From Bog-159 sp963818855 (GTDB taxonomy: Bacteria; Acidobacteriota; Terriglobia; Bryobacterales; Bryobacteraceae): 64,000 nt of DNA. The position numbers and the translations under genes were made by a program. Positions within the stretch are counted from its first letter, which is position 1; each line of letters begins with the position of its first letter. Shown in pieces: positions 24,791 through 33,378 of this stretch. The notes beneath the pieces were generated by a model. The model saw nothing but the letters and a program-made list of their open reading frames with translations. It was not told the origin of the DNA and did no database searches. The stretch covers positions 124,001 through 188,000 of the forward strand of contig CAWFUH010000018.1 in assembly GCA_963818855.1 (NCBI GenBank), given 5' to 3'.

Positions 24791-25806
24791 CGATCCGGTC
24801 CCTTGCGCGCGGGCGGTTTTCGCCAGGCCGGTTCCTTGTTCAAGGACGCTTGCGTGAAGCGGCGAAGAGCATGTATGGCGCGCCCGTAGGTCATCACCGC
24901 CTGCGACGATAGCAGTGATCCCGGCGGCTGATTCATGAACGGCATGAACTTATCGGGGAATCCCGGCATAGTGCAACCAATGCAGATGCCGCCCACATTC
25001 GGACAGCCCCCAATTCCGTTCATCCACCCTCTCTGGCCCACGTTGCATTGCACCACCGGGCCCCAGCAACCCAGTTTCACGATGCACGTCTTCTCTCCGT
25101 ACTGTTCTCCGAACTCCCCTTGTTCATAATAGCCTGCACGATTACATCCTTCATGCAGTGTCTGTCCGAAAATCCACACTGGACGCAACGCTTCGTCAAG
25201 AGTAATGGCCGGCGCATTCCCGGCAGCCTGCTGCAGCAGGTACAACAGCGTCTGCATCAGGTTATCGGGCTGCGTCGGACATCCCGGCACGCAGACGATA
25301 GGAATGCCGGCCGGCGACTTCCAGTCCCATCCAAGGTAATCCGGCAGACCCATGCACCCGGTGGGATTTCCCTCCATGGCGTGGATTCCGCCGTAGGTGG
25401 CGCAAGTTCCCGCAGCGACCACCGCCCAGGCTTTGGGCGCCAGCCGGTCGATCCAGTCGCAAGTCGTGATGGGCTGGCCTGTGAATCTGTCGGTGCCCAA
25501 GGTAGCCCAATAACCCTCTGCTTTGTTCGATTCGTTGGGGACGGAACCTTCCATGACCAGGATGAAGGGCGCCAGCTTCCCCTCCGCGGCGAGGACGAAG
25601 GGCTTGAGGAAATCATCACCATTTTCATAGGCGAGCACGGGATTGTGGAAGCGCACCTTGGGAATCCATGGCAGTCCCCCACTGAGGAGTTCTTCCAGGC
25701 TGGGCTGTGTGGCGCCCGTGAGTGCGATGGTCTCTCCATCGCAACCGAGACCGGCGGTGATCCACAGGATATCGATCTCGGTGATCGGCTTAAGATCGTT
25801 CGACAT
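24787..25806 (-). CDS. Orphan second group 1h-type hydrogenase small subunit
   Basis: A 339-residue paralogue of HhyS with no large-subunit gene beside it. The ATG at 25806 follows AGGAG by nine bases and gives an N-terminus aligned with HhyS. The cluster ligands are kept (GTCATYGG, VPGCPTQPD, TLHEGCNRAG, CIVKLGCWGPVVQC, GGCPNVGGICIGC). In the proximal motif the Asp that replaces Cys in HhyS is Glu (GLGCDGE, Glu25). It starts an operon with a PAS kinase and a NarL regulator. It could be a sensor subunit, an alternative electron-output subunit for HhyL, or both. It lacks a Tat signal. Confidence 0.93.
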   Translation of the reverse strand: MSNDLKPITEIDILWITAGLGCDGETIALTGATQPSLEELLSGGLPWIPKVRFHNPVLAYENGDDFLKPFVLAAEGKLAPFILVMEGSVPNESNKAEGYWATLGTDRFTGQPITTCDWIDRLAPKAWAVVAAGTCATYGGIHAMEGNPTGCMGLPDYLGWDWKSPAGIPIVCVPGCPTQPDNLMQTLLYLLQQAAGNAPAITLDEALRPVWIFGQTLHEGCNRAGYYEQGEFGEQYGEKTCIVKLGCWGPVVQCNVGQRGWMNGIGGCPNVGGICIGCTMPGFPDKFMPFMNQPPGSLLSSQAVMTYGRAIHALRRFTQASLNKEPAWRKPPARKGPDR

Positions 25807-25946
25807 CGTTCCGAACTCCTGACTGGGTATTCTAATACATTCGGGCATTAGCCAACGAGTGACACGATCCAAAACTGGCGGCCGTTGAAAGAAGTTTTTG
25901 CGCGTTTGGTAGCTAGAGTGCCTGCAGCAAGTGCGCGAGGGACTCT
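25807..25946. promoter_or_regulatory. Divergent promoter region between orphan small subunit and 35-aa peptide
   Basis: The 140 bases between two divergent genes. Toward the minus strand a TAGAAT hexamer lies about 25 bases upstream of the AGGAG site, with TTGGCT about 15 bases before it, a weak sigma-70-type candidate. Toward the plus strand a TTGAAA at about 25887 has no good -10 partner. No clear dyad was found. Confidence 0.35.
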
Positions 25947-26054
25947 ATGAAATTTACGAAGGCACTGGGTTACGCGACGTTAGCCACAGTGGTGGCTGGG
26001 ATTATTTTTAATCTGAACGATATTCGACGTTACATTCGCATTTCCACGATGTAA
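25947..26054 (+). CDS. 35-aa single-helix membrane peptide (DUF6893-like)
   Basis: A 35-codon gene with GAGGG eight bases before its ATG. The product is Lys-capped, has one hydrophobic helix (about residues 7-23) and ends DIRRYIRISTM. The tail pattern D-[IF]-x-R-Y and a terminal Met match the end of the 65-residue protein at 15468-15665. I recall a DUF6893 family of such small proteins near hydrogenases, but cannot check it here. It diverges from the orphan small-subunit operon and is followed within three bases by a hairpin repeat. A membrane-tethering role is a guess. Confidence 0.65.
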   Translation: MKFTKALGYATLATVVAGIIFNLNDIRRYIRISTM

Positions 26055-26057
26055 GAT

Positions 26058-26148
26058 GTGGGGCAGGACTCCAGTCCTGCGGCGGGTCTCCAGACCCGCC
26101 ATGTGGCGGGACGTGGACGTCCCGCGCAGGCGTGGACGCCTGCCCCAC
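26058..26148 (+). repeat. TGGA-loop hairpin repeat, full element after the 35-aa peptide
   Basis: A 91-base element with GTGGGGC and GCCCCAC ends. Hairpins in order: TCCA loops with stems GCAGGAC and GGCGGGTC, then TGGA loops with stems GCGGGACG and GCAGGCG. It fills the space between two convergent stop codons and its last base is the first base of the glycosyltransferase stop codon, so it could serve as a two-way 3' end. Confidence 0.9.
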
Positions 26149-26831
26149 TAAAGGCTGGCACGTGGTGGGAAACGGTATCGCAGGAGTGTCCATAAGGCCT
26201 CCCAACCATCGCGTGCCCGGATCTTTTTGCCATCCGCCACGCCTCTTGCGTTGTAACTGACGGGTACTTCGTGTATGTGATAACCGAAGCGGCGCGCTTT
26301 GGCAGTCACTTCCGGACAGAACTCAAAGCGGCGGCATTTCAGACGCATGCGGCGCAGGACTGGCGCGCGAAAGGCTTTGTAGGCGGTGGCCTCATCGGTC
26401 AGATTTGCGCCATAAAGCACGTTTGCCGCCGCCGTCAATACCCGGTTGGCAAGGCGATTCTTCCAAGGCATCGCGACGCGCTTGCCCAGAAAGCGTGAGC
26501 CGTATACAACGTCCGCCCGGCCATCCAGGATGGGTTCGAGGATGCGCGCGTAGTCTTTCGGATCGTATTCCAGATCGCCATCCTGTATCAGGATCGCGTC
26601 TCCGTTCGCTAGCGCAATGCCCGCCCGGATTGCCGATCCTTTGCCCGAGTGACTAATGCGCCGATGCGTAACATCCGCGAGGATCTCGCCGGTTCCATCG
26701 GTGGAACCGTCGTCGATCACGATAATCTCCTTCACACAGCCCGCGGGCAATGGCGCGCGCCGCACGCGCTCGAGCACCTGGCTGAACGTATGGAATTCGT
26801 TATAAACCGGAATTATGATCGATACCTTCAT
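26148..26831 (-). CDS. Family 2 glycosyltransferase (DPM1/GtrB-like)
   Basis: A 227-residue GT-A enzyme. It opens KVSIIIPVYNEF, with nucleotide-binding VIDDGSTDGT and the metal-binding QDGDLEYDP. The length and the absence of C-terminal membrane helices resemble polyprenol-phosphate mannose/glucose synthases. The ATG at 26831 overlaps the stop of the upstream methyltransferase gene (ATGA). It probably supplies a lipid-linked sugar, possibly to the GT39-like membrane protein encoded divergently at 27570. Confidence 0.9.
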   Translation of the reverse strand: MKVSIIIPVYNEFHTFSQVLERVRRAPLPAGCVKEIIVIDDGSTDGTGEILADVTHRRISHSGKGSAIRAGIALANGDAILIQDGDLEYDPKDYARILEPILDGRADVVYGSRFLGKRVAMPWKNRLANRVLTAAANVLYGANLTDEATAYKAFRAPVLRRMRLKCRRFEFCPEVTAKARRFGYHIHEVPVSYNARGVADGKKIRARDGWEALWTLLRYRFPPRASL

Positions 26832-27532
26832 GGCTTCCGCAAAACCGCGAAGAGCGATTGGCCGAACAGGGGCGGCGCAATGGCTTCCGCGTGCGACAGC
26901 CATGGCACGATATAGCGGTCGAAGATGGCAATCTGTGCGGCGCTTTGTTCCTCCCGCCGTAGAACCTTCGCGTTGATCCACCAGCCGAAGAAGCCGATCG
27001 CATTCACGTAATGAAGCGTTTCTATCCGGAGACCGGTTACCTGCGCCAGCTTGACCAGCGATTTGCGGCTGTACCTCCGGCAGTGGCTCAAGTTTCGATC
27101 GATTGGCCCGTAGAGGGCCTGAAATGCGGGCACCAGCAGCACGATCGCACCGCCGGGAACCAGCACCGAAGCCATGGCCTGGAGCGCGCGCGCGTCGTCC
27201 GGGATATGTTCCAGCACGTTCAGGCAGACGCAGGAATCCGGCTGCCAACGCGCGAGATCGGCAAAGGCGGGCGACCTCGGTTCGCAGACGAAGGCCCGCA
27301 GATTGGCTTGGCCGGGATATCGCTGTGCGAGCCGCGCAACGCCCGCAGGATCTATATCGACCGCCACCACTGCTTCGCGGCTGAGCAACATCCCGGTGAA
27401 ATTGCCTATACCGCAGCCCACCTCAATCACCCGCTGACCCAACTCCGGCATTACCAGCCGCTGCAGCCAGGCGCTATAGTTGGTGGCCCGCGCCATACGT
27501 TCCAGATCCGCGATCATGTAATCCGGCGGCAT
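26828..27532 (-). CDS. Class I SAM-dependent methyltransferase
   Basis: A 234-residue methyltransferase with motif I VIEVGCGIGNFTG (about residues 34-46), acidic motif AVDIDPAG and post-motif region VCLNVLEHIPDDARAL. Partners of GT2 glycosyltransferases with this layout act on sugars or lipid carriers; the substrate is not evident. It forms an overlapping pair with the glycosyltransferase gene and shares a 37-base divergent promoter region with the GT39-like gene. Confidence 0.9.
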   Translation of the reverse strand: MPPDYMIADLERMARATNYSAWLQRLVMPELGQRVIEVGCGIGNFTGMLLSREAVVAVDIDPAGVARLAQRYPGQANLRAFVCEPRSPAFADLARWQPDSCVCLNVLEHIPDDARALQAMASVLVPGGAIVLLVPAFQALYGPIDRNLSHCRRYSRKSLVKLAQVTGLRIETLHYVNAIGFFGWWINAKVLRREEQSAAQIAIFDRYIVPWLSHAEAIAPPLFGQSLFAVLRKP

Positions 27533-27544
27533 TGTGACAGGCTG

Positions 27545-27561
27545 TTAGAATCCTATTCTAA
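27545..27561. promoter_or_regulatory. 17-base perfect palindrome with back-to-back TAGAAT hexamers
   Basis: TTAGAAT-CCT-ATTCTAA fills the middle of the 37-base gap between two divergent genes. TAGAAT, close to the -10 consensus, reads out on both strands (27546-27551 and 27555-27560). The site could hold overlapping divergent promoters or a dimeric regulator. Confidence 0.45.
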
Positions 27562-27569
27562 GAGTCCGC

Positions 27570-29234
27570 ATGTTTCCGGCGCATCTGGCCCAGTTTCTGC
27601 CCTTCGCGAATCCGCTCGGTATGGGGCCCGGCGATCTCATCGTGCTGGCGCTGGCGGCGCTGCTGCTGATCGTCGCACTGGCCTGGCATCCGTGGTGGGA
27701 ACCCTATGCGGTACGGCTCGCGCCGCATACTGGCTGGTGCATGCTGCTGGTGGCTGTGCTTCCGGTGGCGCTACGGCTATTGCTTCTGCCGCTGCATCCC
27801 GCACCAGTACCGGATATCTACGATGAGTTCAGCCATCTGCTGGTGGCCGATACGCTGCGGCATGGGCGCCTGGCGAATCCGGCCCATCCGCTGCATGAGT
27901 TCTTCGAGACATTCTTTGTTCTGCAAGAACCGACTTATAGCTCGATCTATCCTGTCGGCCAAGGCGCGCTGCTGGCGTTCGGCTGGGTGGTCCTCGGCTC
28001 ACCGTGGGCCGGCGTGGTCCTTTCGGTGGCGGCGCTGTGCGCGCTTTGCTATTGGATGCTGCGCGCGTGGACCACGCCTGCTTGGGCCTTGGCGGGCGGC
28101 TTGCTGGCCGTCATGGAGTTCGGACCGCTGAACCAGTGGATGAATAGCTACTGGGGAGGCGCGCTGCCTGCCGCGGCCGGGTGTCTGGTGTTTGGTGCGC
28201 TGCCGCGATTGCGGCGCAGGAAGCGTCTACGCGATGCTGCCCTTCTGGGCGCCGGCCTAGCGATCCACTTACTAAGCCGGCCATATGAGTCTGTATTCTT
28301 ATTACTGTGCGTTCTCCTCTATCTATTACCGGCGTGGCGGGTGGCAGTCAAGCCTTTGTCGATGGCAGCCTTAGTGGCGCTGCCGGCGGTTGGATTGACG
28401 CTACTGCAGAACAAGCAAGTTACAGGCAGTTGGACTACTTTGCCATATGCGCTCAGCCAATATCACTATGGCGTCCCCGCAGTTCTTACCTTTCAGGCGA
28501 ATCCGGTACCGCATCATGAACTTACCCGTGAACAGGACCTTGACTATAAGATGCAGCTTTCATTCCGGGGAGACCGGACGGAAACCGTTGGGAGCTATCT
28601 GTTGCGCCTGGCGTACCGTATCCGTTATTACCGCTTCTTTTTTATGCCGCCGCTCTACCTGGCGCTGCCATTTTTCTGTCTCGCCTTACGCGATCGCCAG
28701 TTGGTCTGGGTGATCGTTTTCCCCGTGATTTTTGCTTTGGGAGTCAACTTTTTTCCGGCATTTCAGTATCATTATATGGCTGGCGTGGTCTGCTTTTTTT
28801 TACTGGCGAGCTTAATCGGACTCGAACAGCTCAGCCGCTTCAGTGCCCTGGCGGCCCGTATCATTTTTGTACTGTGTATCGCGCAGTTTGTTTTCGAGTA
28901 CGGGTTGCACTTAGCCAGCTCCGATCCGTGGTCGTTGGCATTGCGCAACCCGGCGCGTCGCGTCGCCATAAATCGCCAGCTTGCGCAGGCGGCCGGCAAG
29001 CAATTGGTTTTCGTGCGTTACTGGCCATGGCATATCTTCCAGGATGAGTGGGTTTACAACGCCGCGGACATCGACCGCGCGCGGGTGGTATGGGCGCGGG
29101 ATCTGGGCCCGGCCGAGAACGAAAAGCTGCGACGCTATTATCCCGATCGCACCGTCTGGCTGCTCGAGCCGGATGCGCGCCCGCCCCGCCTGTCGCCGTA
29201 CTCAGCGGTAGACTACCGCCCAGTTACGAGATAG
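27570..29234 (+). CDS. GT39-like polytopic membrane glycosyltransferase
   Basis: A 554-residue protein with about ten membrane helices. After the first two helices comes PDIYDEFSHLLVADTL, whose Asp-Glu pair sits in the first extracytoplasmic loop where PMT/ArnT-type (GT-C) enzymes keep their catalytic acid, followed by YSSIYPVGQGALLAFGW. The final 100 residues are soluble. It is divergent from the GT2-methyltransferase pair that could make its lipid-linked donor. Its last 22 bases overlap the convergent FAD gene. The acceptor is unknown. Confidence 0.8.
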   Translation: MFPAHLAQFLPFANPLGMGPGDLIVLALAALLLIVALAWHPWWEPYAVRLAPHTGWCMLLVAVLPVALRLLLLPLHPAPVPDIYDEFSHLLVADTLRHGRLANPAHPLHEFFETFFVLQEPTYSSIYPVGQGALLAFGWVVLGSPWAGVVLSVAALCALCYWMLRAWTTPAWALAGGLLAVMEFGPLNQWMNSYWGGALPAAAGCLVFGALPRLRRRKRLRDAALLGAGLAIHLLSRPYESVFLLLCVLLYLLPAWRVAVKPLSMAALVALPAVGLTLLQNKQVTGSWTTLPYALSQYHYGVPAVLTFQANPVPHHELTREQDLDYKMQLSFRGDRTETVGSYLLRLAYRIRYYRFFFMPPLYLALPFFCLALRDRQLVWVIVFPVIFALGVNFFPAFQYHYMAGVVCFFLLASLIGLEQLSRFSALAARIIFVLCIAQFVFEYGLHLASSDPWSLALRNPARRVAINRQLAQAAGKQLVFVRYWPWHIFQDEWVYNAADIDRARVVWARDLGPAENEKLRRYYPDRTVWLLEPDARPPRLSPYSAVDYRPVTR

Positions 29235-30544
29235 GCCGCCAGAGCTTCCGCCTGTACCCGGATTTCGGGCACCGCGATGCTCTCGAACAAGTCGCCGGCC
29301 CGAGGCGGCCCGACTGTAAACAGCCGGTCCGAAGGACGTCCGGCGGCATCGATGAGAGCACCGTGGGCGTTGGTGCGAAGACCTACACCCGCTTCGCCCG
29401 GCGACGCCAATGCCTGCCGAAAAAGAGATTGCACGATGGGGTTCGCCACGCGACGATAGTCGCAATTCGGGGCGGTGCAGTTGATGATGCGCCCTACTGG
29501 AATAATCCGTTCGCCGCCGCCGCGCAGTGCAATTTCGACTACGAGACACCTCCCGCTGACTTCGGCCTGCCGCAGTCTGCCGGCGACAATTTCTAACTCG
29601 CCTTGCTGTTGCGCCCGGAATAACTCAGTGGCGATCCGCGGCGCCATGCGATGTCGATGCACATCCCAATAGGACTTCAGATGCCGCCGGAACCTGTGTT
29701 TCTCGGCTGCGGTGAATCTACTCCAGATTTGATCTGAGTACGGCCGCAACCGGTCGATCACCATGCGCCATTCCGGCGCGCGTTTGGCGGCCGTGCGCAG
29801 CGTCCGAACCATAGCCCCGAGCGGCAGATTAGCCGGTACGTCATCCTGTGCGCAGCCTGTCTGACCCGGCACATGCTCGTGTGGGACCTGGCCATGGCGG
29901 GAAACCATATAGATGGTGCCGCGATGACTTCGCGACCGCAGCGCGATTACCGCATCCACCGCCGTCAGTCCCGAGCCGATCAACAGCACGGGATATGTGG
30001 CGGGCAAGTCCAATGCGCCCTCCTCCCATACCGAAGAAAAGTATTGTCCGTTGGCGGCGGCCAGCCCGCGGATTGCGGCAGACACAGGCGGCGGATTTCC
30101 CACGGCTAGGACGGCGCGATCGACAACCAGTGAAGTTCCGTCACGGAGCAAGAGGCGGATGCCGCCCCCGAGTTCGCATCGCAGATCGCACGCGCCGGTA
30201 ACATGACGGTGGAAACGGCCGGGCTTCGATTCGACCGCTGACTGCAACTGGCTTTCGAGATACCTGCCATAGACCTGGCGCGGCGCAAAAAATTCCGGAC
30301 CAGCCTCGGGATAGCCATTGACATTGAGCCACTCACAGAAGTGCACCGGATGTGCGGGGAACGCGCTCATGTTGGCGGCAGGCACGTTGAGCAGATGATC
30401 CGGGCAGGTAGTCGAATAGGCCAATCCACGGGCAAGGTCGCGGCGCGGCTCAACCAGATGCACCGATACATTACCTGGATGCTGCAAGAGATGGATGGCT
30501 ACCAGCGAACCGCTACAACCCGCACCAACAATCCCGATGTTCAT
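29213..30544 (-). CDS. FAD/NAD(P)-binding protein (HI0933-like/FAD_NAD_binding_9)
   Basis: A 443-residue flavoprotein starting MNIGIVGAGCSGSLVAIHLL, a Rossmann FAD site. A second dinucleotide motif LLIGSGLTAVDAVIAL lies at about residue 190. The segment GLAYSTTCPDHLLNVPAANM is typical of the FAD_NAD_binding_9 family, found in amine- or hydroxyacylated-product enzymes and in many uncharacterised proteins. No partner gene is evident, so the reaction is unknown. It converges on the GT39-like gene with a 22-base overlap. Confidence 0.85.
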   Translation of the reverse strand: MNIGIVGAGCSGSLVAIHLLQHPGNVSVHLVEPRRDLARGLAYSTTCPDHLLNVPAANMSAFPAHPVHFCEWLNVNGYPEAGPEFFAPRQVYGRYLESQLQSAVESKPGRFHRHVTGACDLRCELGGGIRLLLRDGTSLVVDRAVLAVGNPPPVSAAIRGLAAANGQYFSSVWEEGALDLPATYPVLLIGSGLTAVDAVIALRSRSHRGTIYMVSRHGQVPHEHVPGQTGCAQDDVPANLPLGAMVRTLRTAAKRAPEWRMVIDRLRPYSDQIWSRFTAAEKHRFRRHLKSYWDVHRHRMAPRIATELFRAQQQGELEIVAGRLRQAEVSGRCLVVEIALRGGGERIIPVGRIINCTAPNCDYRRVANPIVQSLFRQALASPGEAGVGLRTNAHGALIDAAGRPSDRLFTVGPPRAGDLFESIAVPEIRVQAEALAAYLVTGR

Positions 30545-30633
30545 GAAAACTATAGGCCTCTTTCTCGTCAGGCAGGACAGAATGGTACCATAGAAAAGCG
30601 CATTTGTCTATAGACTTAGTTAACAATAGTTGG

Positions 30634-31188
<555 letters not shown>

Positions 31189-31197
31189 CTCTTCATG

Positions 31198-32004
31198 TTA
31201 CCTGGCAGCGTCGAGCGCCTTGATCAGGTCCACGCTGAGCGTTGAGGGACACCAGTAACGCTCGATGTGCTCAACCACCAGCGCAGTGCCCTGTTCGTGA
31301 CTTACAAAAGGTCGCGCCTTCGGGTTGTACATGCTATCGGTGAGATCGCGCACCAGGATGCAGCGCATTCCCCAATTCGTCATTCGCTTGATGGCGAATG
31401 AACGGTTCAGCACGCACATATTTGCGTGCACGCCCATTACCAGCAGATTGCGTATGCCGCGCGTGCGCAAGAAGCTGTAGATTTGCGGTCCATCGTCGGA
31501 AATGACGTCCGCGTTGCCGATAGAGAGCGCGGCGTTTTCGCGCGTCCAGGCTTTGTAGAACGAGTCGCGCGTATCGCAGCCGCCGTCGCTATCGTCGATC
31601 GGCAGAGGCGGATCGGGCAATCCCAGGGGCGCCGGCGGATCGATCAAGGCGAGGCGCAGGATGGTTTGCCGCTGGGGCCAGTCTTTGTAGAAATCCATGG
31701 TTTCCGATGGCGCGTGGATGATCTGAATGCGCCCCGCACGTGCCGCGTTGAGGACCGGCGCCATCTTCAACGCGAGGGCGTCCACGCGCCGCGAAGCGCC
31801 CGAACACCAGTGCTTGTCCCACATGTCGCAGATGAGAACGGCGGTTTCCGCAGCAGGCAGGGCTTGTTCGAACCCGACTGCCTCCCAGACGCCGCTGCCC
31901 TTGAAAACTTCCACGCGCGATCGTAGGGGAAGCCGCAGGTCAGCCGCGCAGGCTGTCGCCGCAAGGGTCAGGGCCAGCACCGCCGCGTGCCATGGGGAAC
32001 ACAT
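31198..32004 (-). CDS. Exported isochorismatase-like cysteine hydrolase
   Basis: A 268-residue cysteine hydrolase. The ATG at 32004 gives a signal peptide of about 20 residues ending ACAADL; the longer frame overlaps the next gene and has no signal. The catalytic Asp is in AVLICDMWDKHWC and the nucleophilic Cys in MGVHANMCVLNRS, with a long insertion in between. Homologues cleave amide or ether bonds in small molecules; the substrate is unknown. An exported version is uncommon but seen in this phylum by my recollection. Confidence 0.85.
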   Translation of the reverse strand: MCSPWHAAVLALTLAATACAADLRLPLRSRVEVFKGSGVWEAVGFEQALPAAETAVLICDMWDKHWCSGASRRVDALALKMAPVLNAARAGRIQIIHAPSETMDFYKDWPQRQTILRLALIDPPAPLGLPDPPLPIDDSDGGCDTRDSFYKAWTRENAALSIGNADVISDDGPQIYSFLRTRGIRNLLVMGVHANMCVLNRSFAIKRMTNWGMRCILVRDLTDSMYNPKARPFVSHEQGTALVVEHIERYWCPSTLSVDLIKALDAAR

Positions 32005-32030
32005 GCGCACTATGATAGCGCGCGCGGCGT

Positions 32031-32663
32031 TTACCGGTGCAGGAGCTTGAATCCAATCTCGCGGCCTTGCCCCTGGGCGTACGCGAGCGAGATCCACAGC
32101 AGAGCGAATGGCTCGAGCAGCCGCGCTTGAGTGAGCGGACCGGCATCTACAGCGTCAAAGCCCAGCTGATCGATCAGCAGGCGCACGGTCTGCTTGGCGC
32201 CGGCATCGTCGCCGCAGTAGAACATCACGGGGCGGTCGGCGCCGAACGCCGGATTCGCCATGATGTTGTAGCCCACCGTATTGAAGGCTTTCACCACCTT
32301 CGCGCCGTGCGCCCAACCGGCCACTTGCTCGGCAGCTGATGTGGTGGTGCCAAGCTCCAGGCCGGACATGTCGGGCAGCAGCGGATTGAGCGCATCGACG
32401 AGCACCTTGCCCGAGAGATCGCCAAGCCCCGCGATCGTGGACTGGGCCGCCTTCCAGGGCGTGGACAACAACAACAGTTCAGCGGCTTGCACAGTTTCCT
32501 TTAGAGACGCGGCACGTGCGGCCGCACCGGTCTTGGCAACCAACTGACGTATCTCGTCGGATGCGGGGTTGCGCGATCCGAAAATAACTTGATGGCCGGC
32601 CTGCGCCCAGCGTGTACCTAACGCGCCTCCCACATGGCCGGCACCGATGATGCCAATCTGCAT
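32031..32663 (-). CDS. NADPH/F420-type dinucleotide-binding oxidoreductase
   Basis: A 210-residue protein of the F420H2:NADP-oxidoreductase-like fold. A Rossmann motif opens the chain (IGIIGAGHVGGALG), with RNPAS behind the second strand suggesting NADPH. The middle VVKAFNTVGYNIMANP is characteristic of the family, which in non-F420 organisms includes reductases of unknown substrate. No F420 biosynthesis gene is visible in the window. It is the first gene of a minus-strand row ending at maf. Confidence 0.88.
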   Translation of the reverse strand: MQIGIIGAGHVGGALGTRWAQAGHQVIFGSRNPASDEIRQLVAKTGAAARAASLKETVQAAELLLLSTPWKAAQSTIAGLGDLSGKVLVDALNPLLPDMSGLELGTTTSAAEQVAGWAHGAKVVKAFNTVGYNIMANPAFGADRPVMFYCGDDAGAKQTVRLLIDQLGFDAVDAGPLTQARLLEPFALLWISLAYAQGQGREIGFKLLHR

Positions 32664-32705
32664 TACGACCCTCCTCGGATTAGGATAATGCGGGCGGGGG
32701 TTGCG

Positions 32706-32744
32706 GCGGGGCTGAAGCCCCGCGCCGGCTAAAGCCCGCCCTCC
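32706..32744 (+). repeat. TGAA/TAAA-loop hairpin repeat, copy 2
   Basis: Perfect GCGGGGC-TGAA-GCCCCGC hairpin followed by a GGC-TAAA-GCC hairpin and CCCTCC. It lies at the 3' end of the NarL regulator gene, ending five bases before the stop codon, in the 85-base gap to the next gene. Confidence 0.88.
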
Positions 32745-32748
32745 AAGC

Positions 32749-33378
32749 TTACAGATGCGCTAGGCCTCGCTGCAGCGCGGCGACTACGGCCTGCGTACGG
32801 TCGGTTACTTCCAGTCGCTGCAGGATCACGCTCACATGGCATTTCACCGTCGCCTCGGTAATCTTGAGCGCATCGGCGATGCCTTTATTGGTCTTGCCGC
32901 GCACCATGAGTGCGAGCACCTCGCGCTCGCGCGGGCTCAGATCGGAATTAGGCGTGCGATTAGCCAGGCTGCGCGCCACCGGCGGGGGAAGATAGCGTCT
33001 GCCGGCATGCACCGAGCGCAGCGCGTCCACCAGCGTTTCATAGGACATGGCCTTGATCACGTAGGCAGCGGCGCCGGCAGTCAGCGCCTGATGGATATCT
33101 TCGTCGCCTTCATAAGTGGTCAGGACCACGCAGCGCGCCTGGGGATCTTCGGCGCGTATGATGCGCAGCGCCTCCAAGCCGCTCATCCCCGGCAGGCGCA
33201 GATCCATCAGCGTGATGTCGGGGTGATGCTCGCGAAACCCGCGCACGCCGGCCTCGCCGGACTCCGCCTGGAAACAGACCGTCATATCCGGCTGCGCGTC
33301 GATGATGGCCGCGATTCCCAGGCGCGTGATGGGATGATCCTCCACCACCAGTACGCTGAATCTATCTGTCACGGTCAT
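32749..33378 (-). CDS. NarL/LuxR-type response regulator
   Basis: A 209-residue regulator. The receiver has VLVVEDHPITRLGI, phosphoacceptor in ITLMDLRLPGMSG and the Lys of YVIKAMS. The LuxR helix-turn-helix is near the end (LSPREREVLALMVRG, KITEATVKCHVSVI). Its ATG overlaps the stop of the large sensor kinase (ATGA), making a clear pair. Confidence 0.93.
   Translation of the reverse strand: MTVTDRFSVLVVEDHPITRLGIAAIIDAQPDMTVCFQAESGEAGVRGFREHHPDITLMDLRLPGMSGLEALRIIRAEDPQARCVVLTTYEGDEDIHQALTAGAAAYVIKAMSYETLVDALRSVHAGRRYLPPPVARSLANRTPNSDLSPREREVLALMVRGKTNKGIADALKITEATVKCHVSVILQRLEVTDRTQAVVAALQRGLAHL

Noticed and set aside
7856..25806. Second, independent hydrogenase system
   Set aside because: Only one large subunit gene is present; the second small subunit alone cannot form a catalytic hydrogenase.
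32663..32748. F420-dependent metabolism suggested by the oxidoreductase fold
   Set aside because: No F420 biosynthesis gene is in the window and the fold is also used with other substrates, so only the family is stated.
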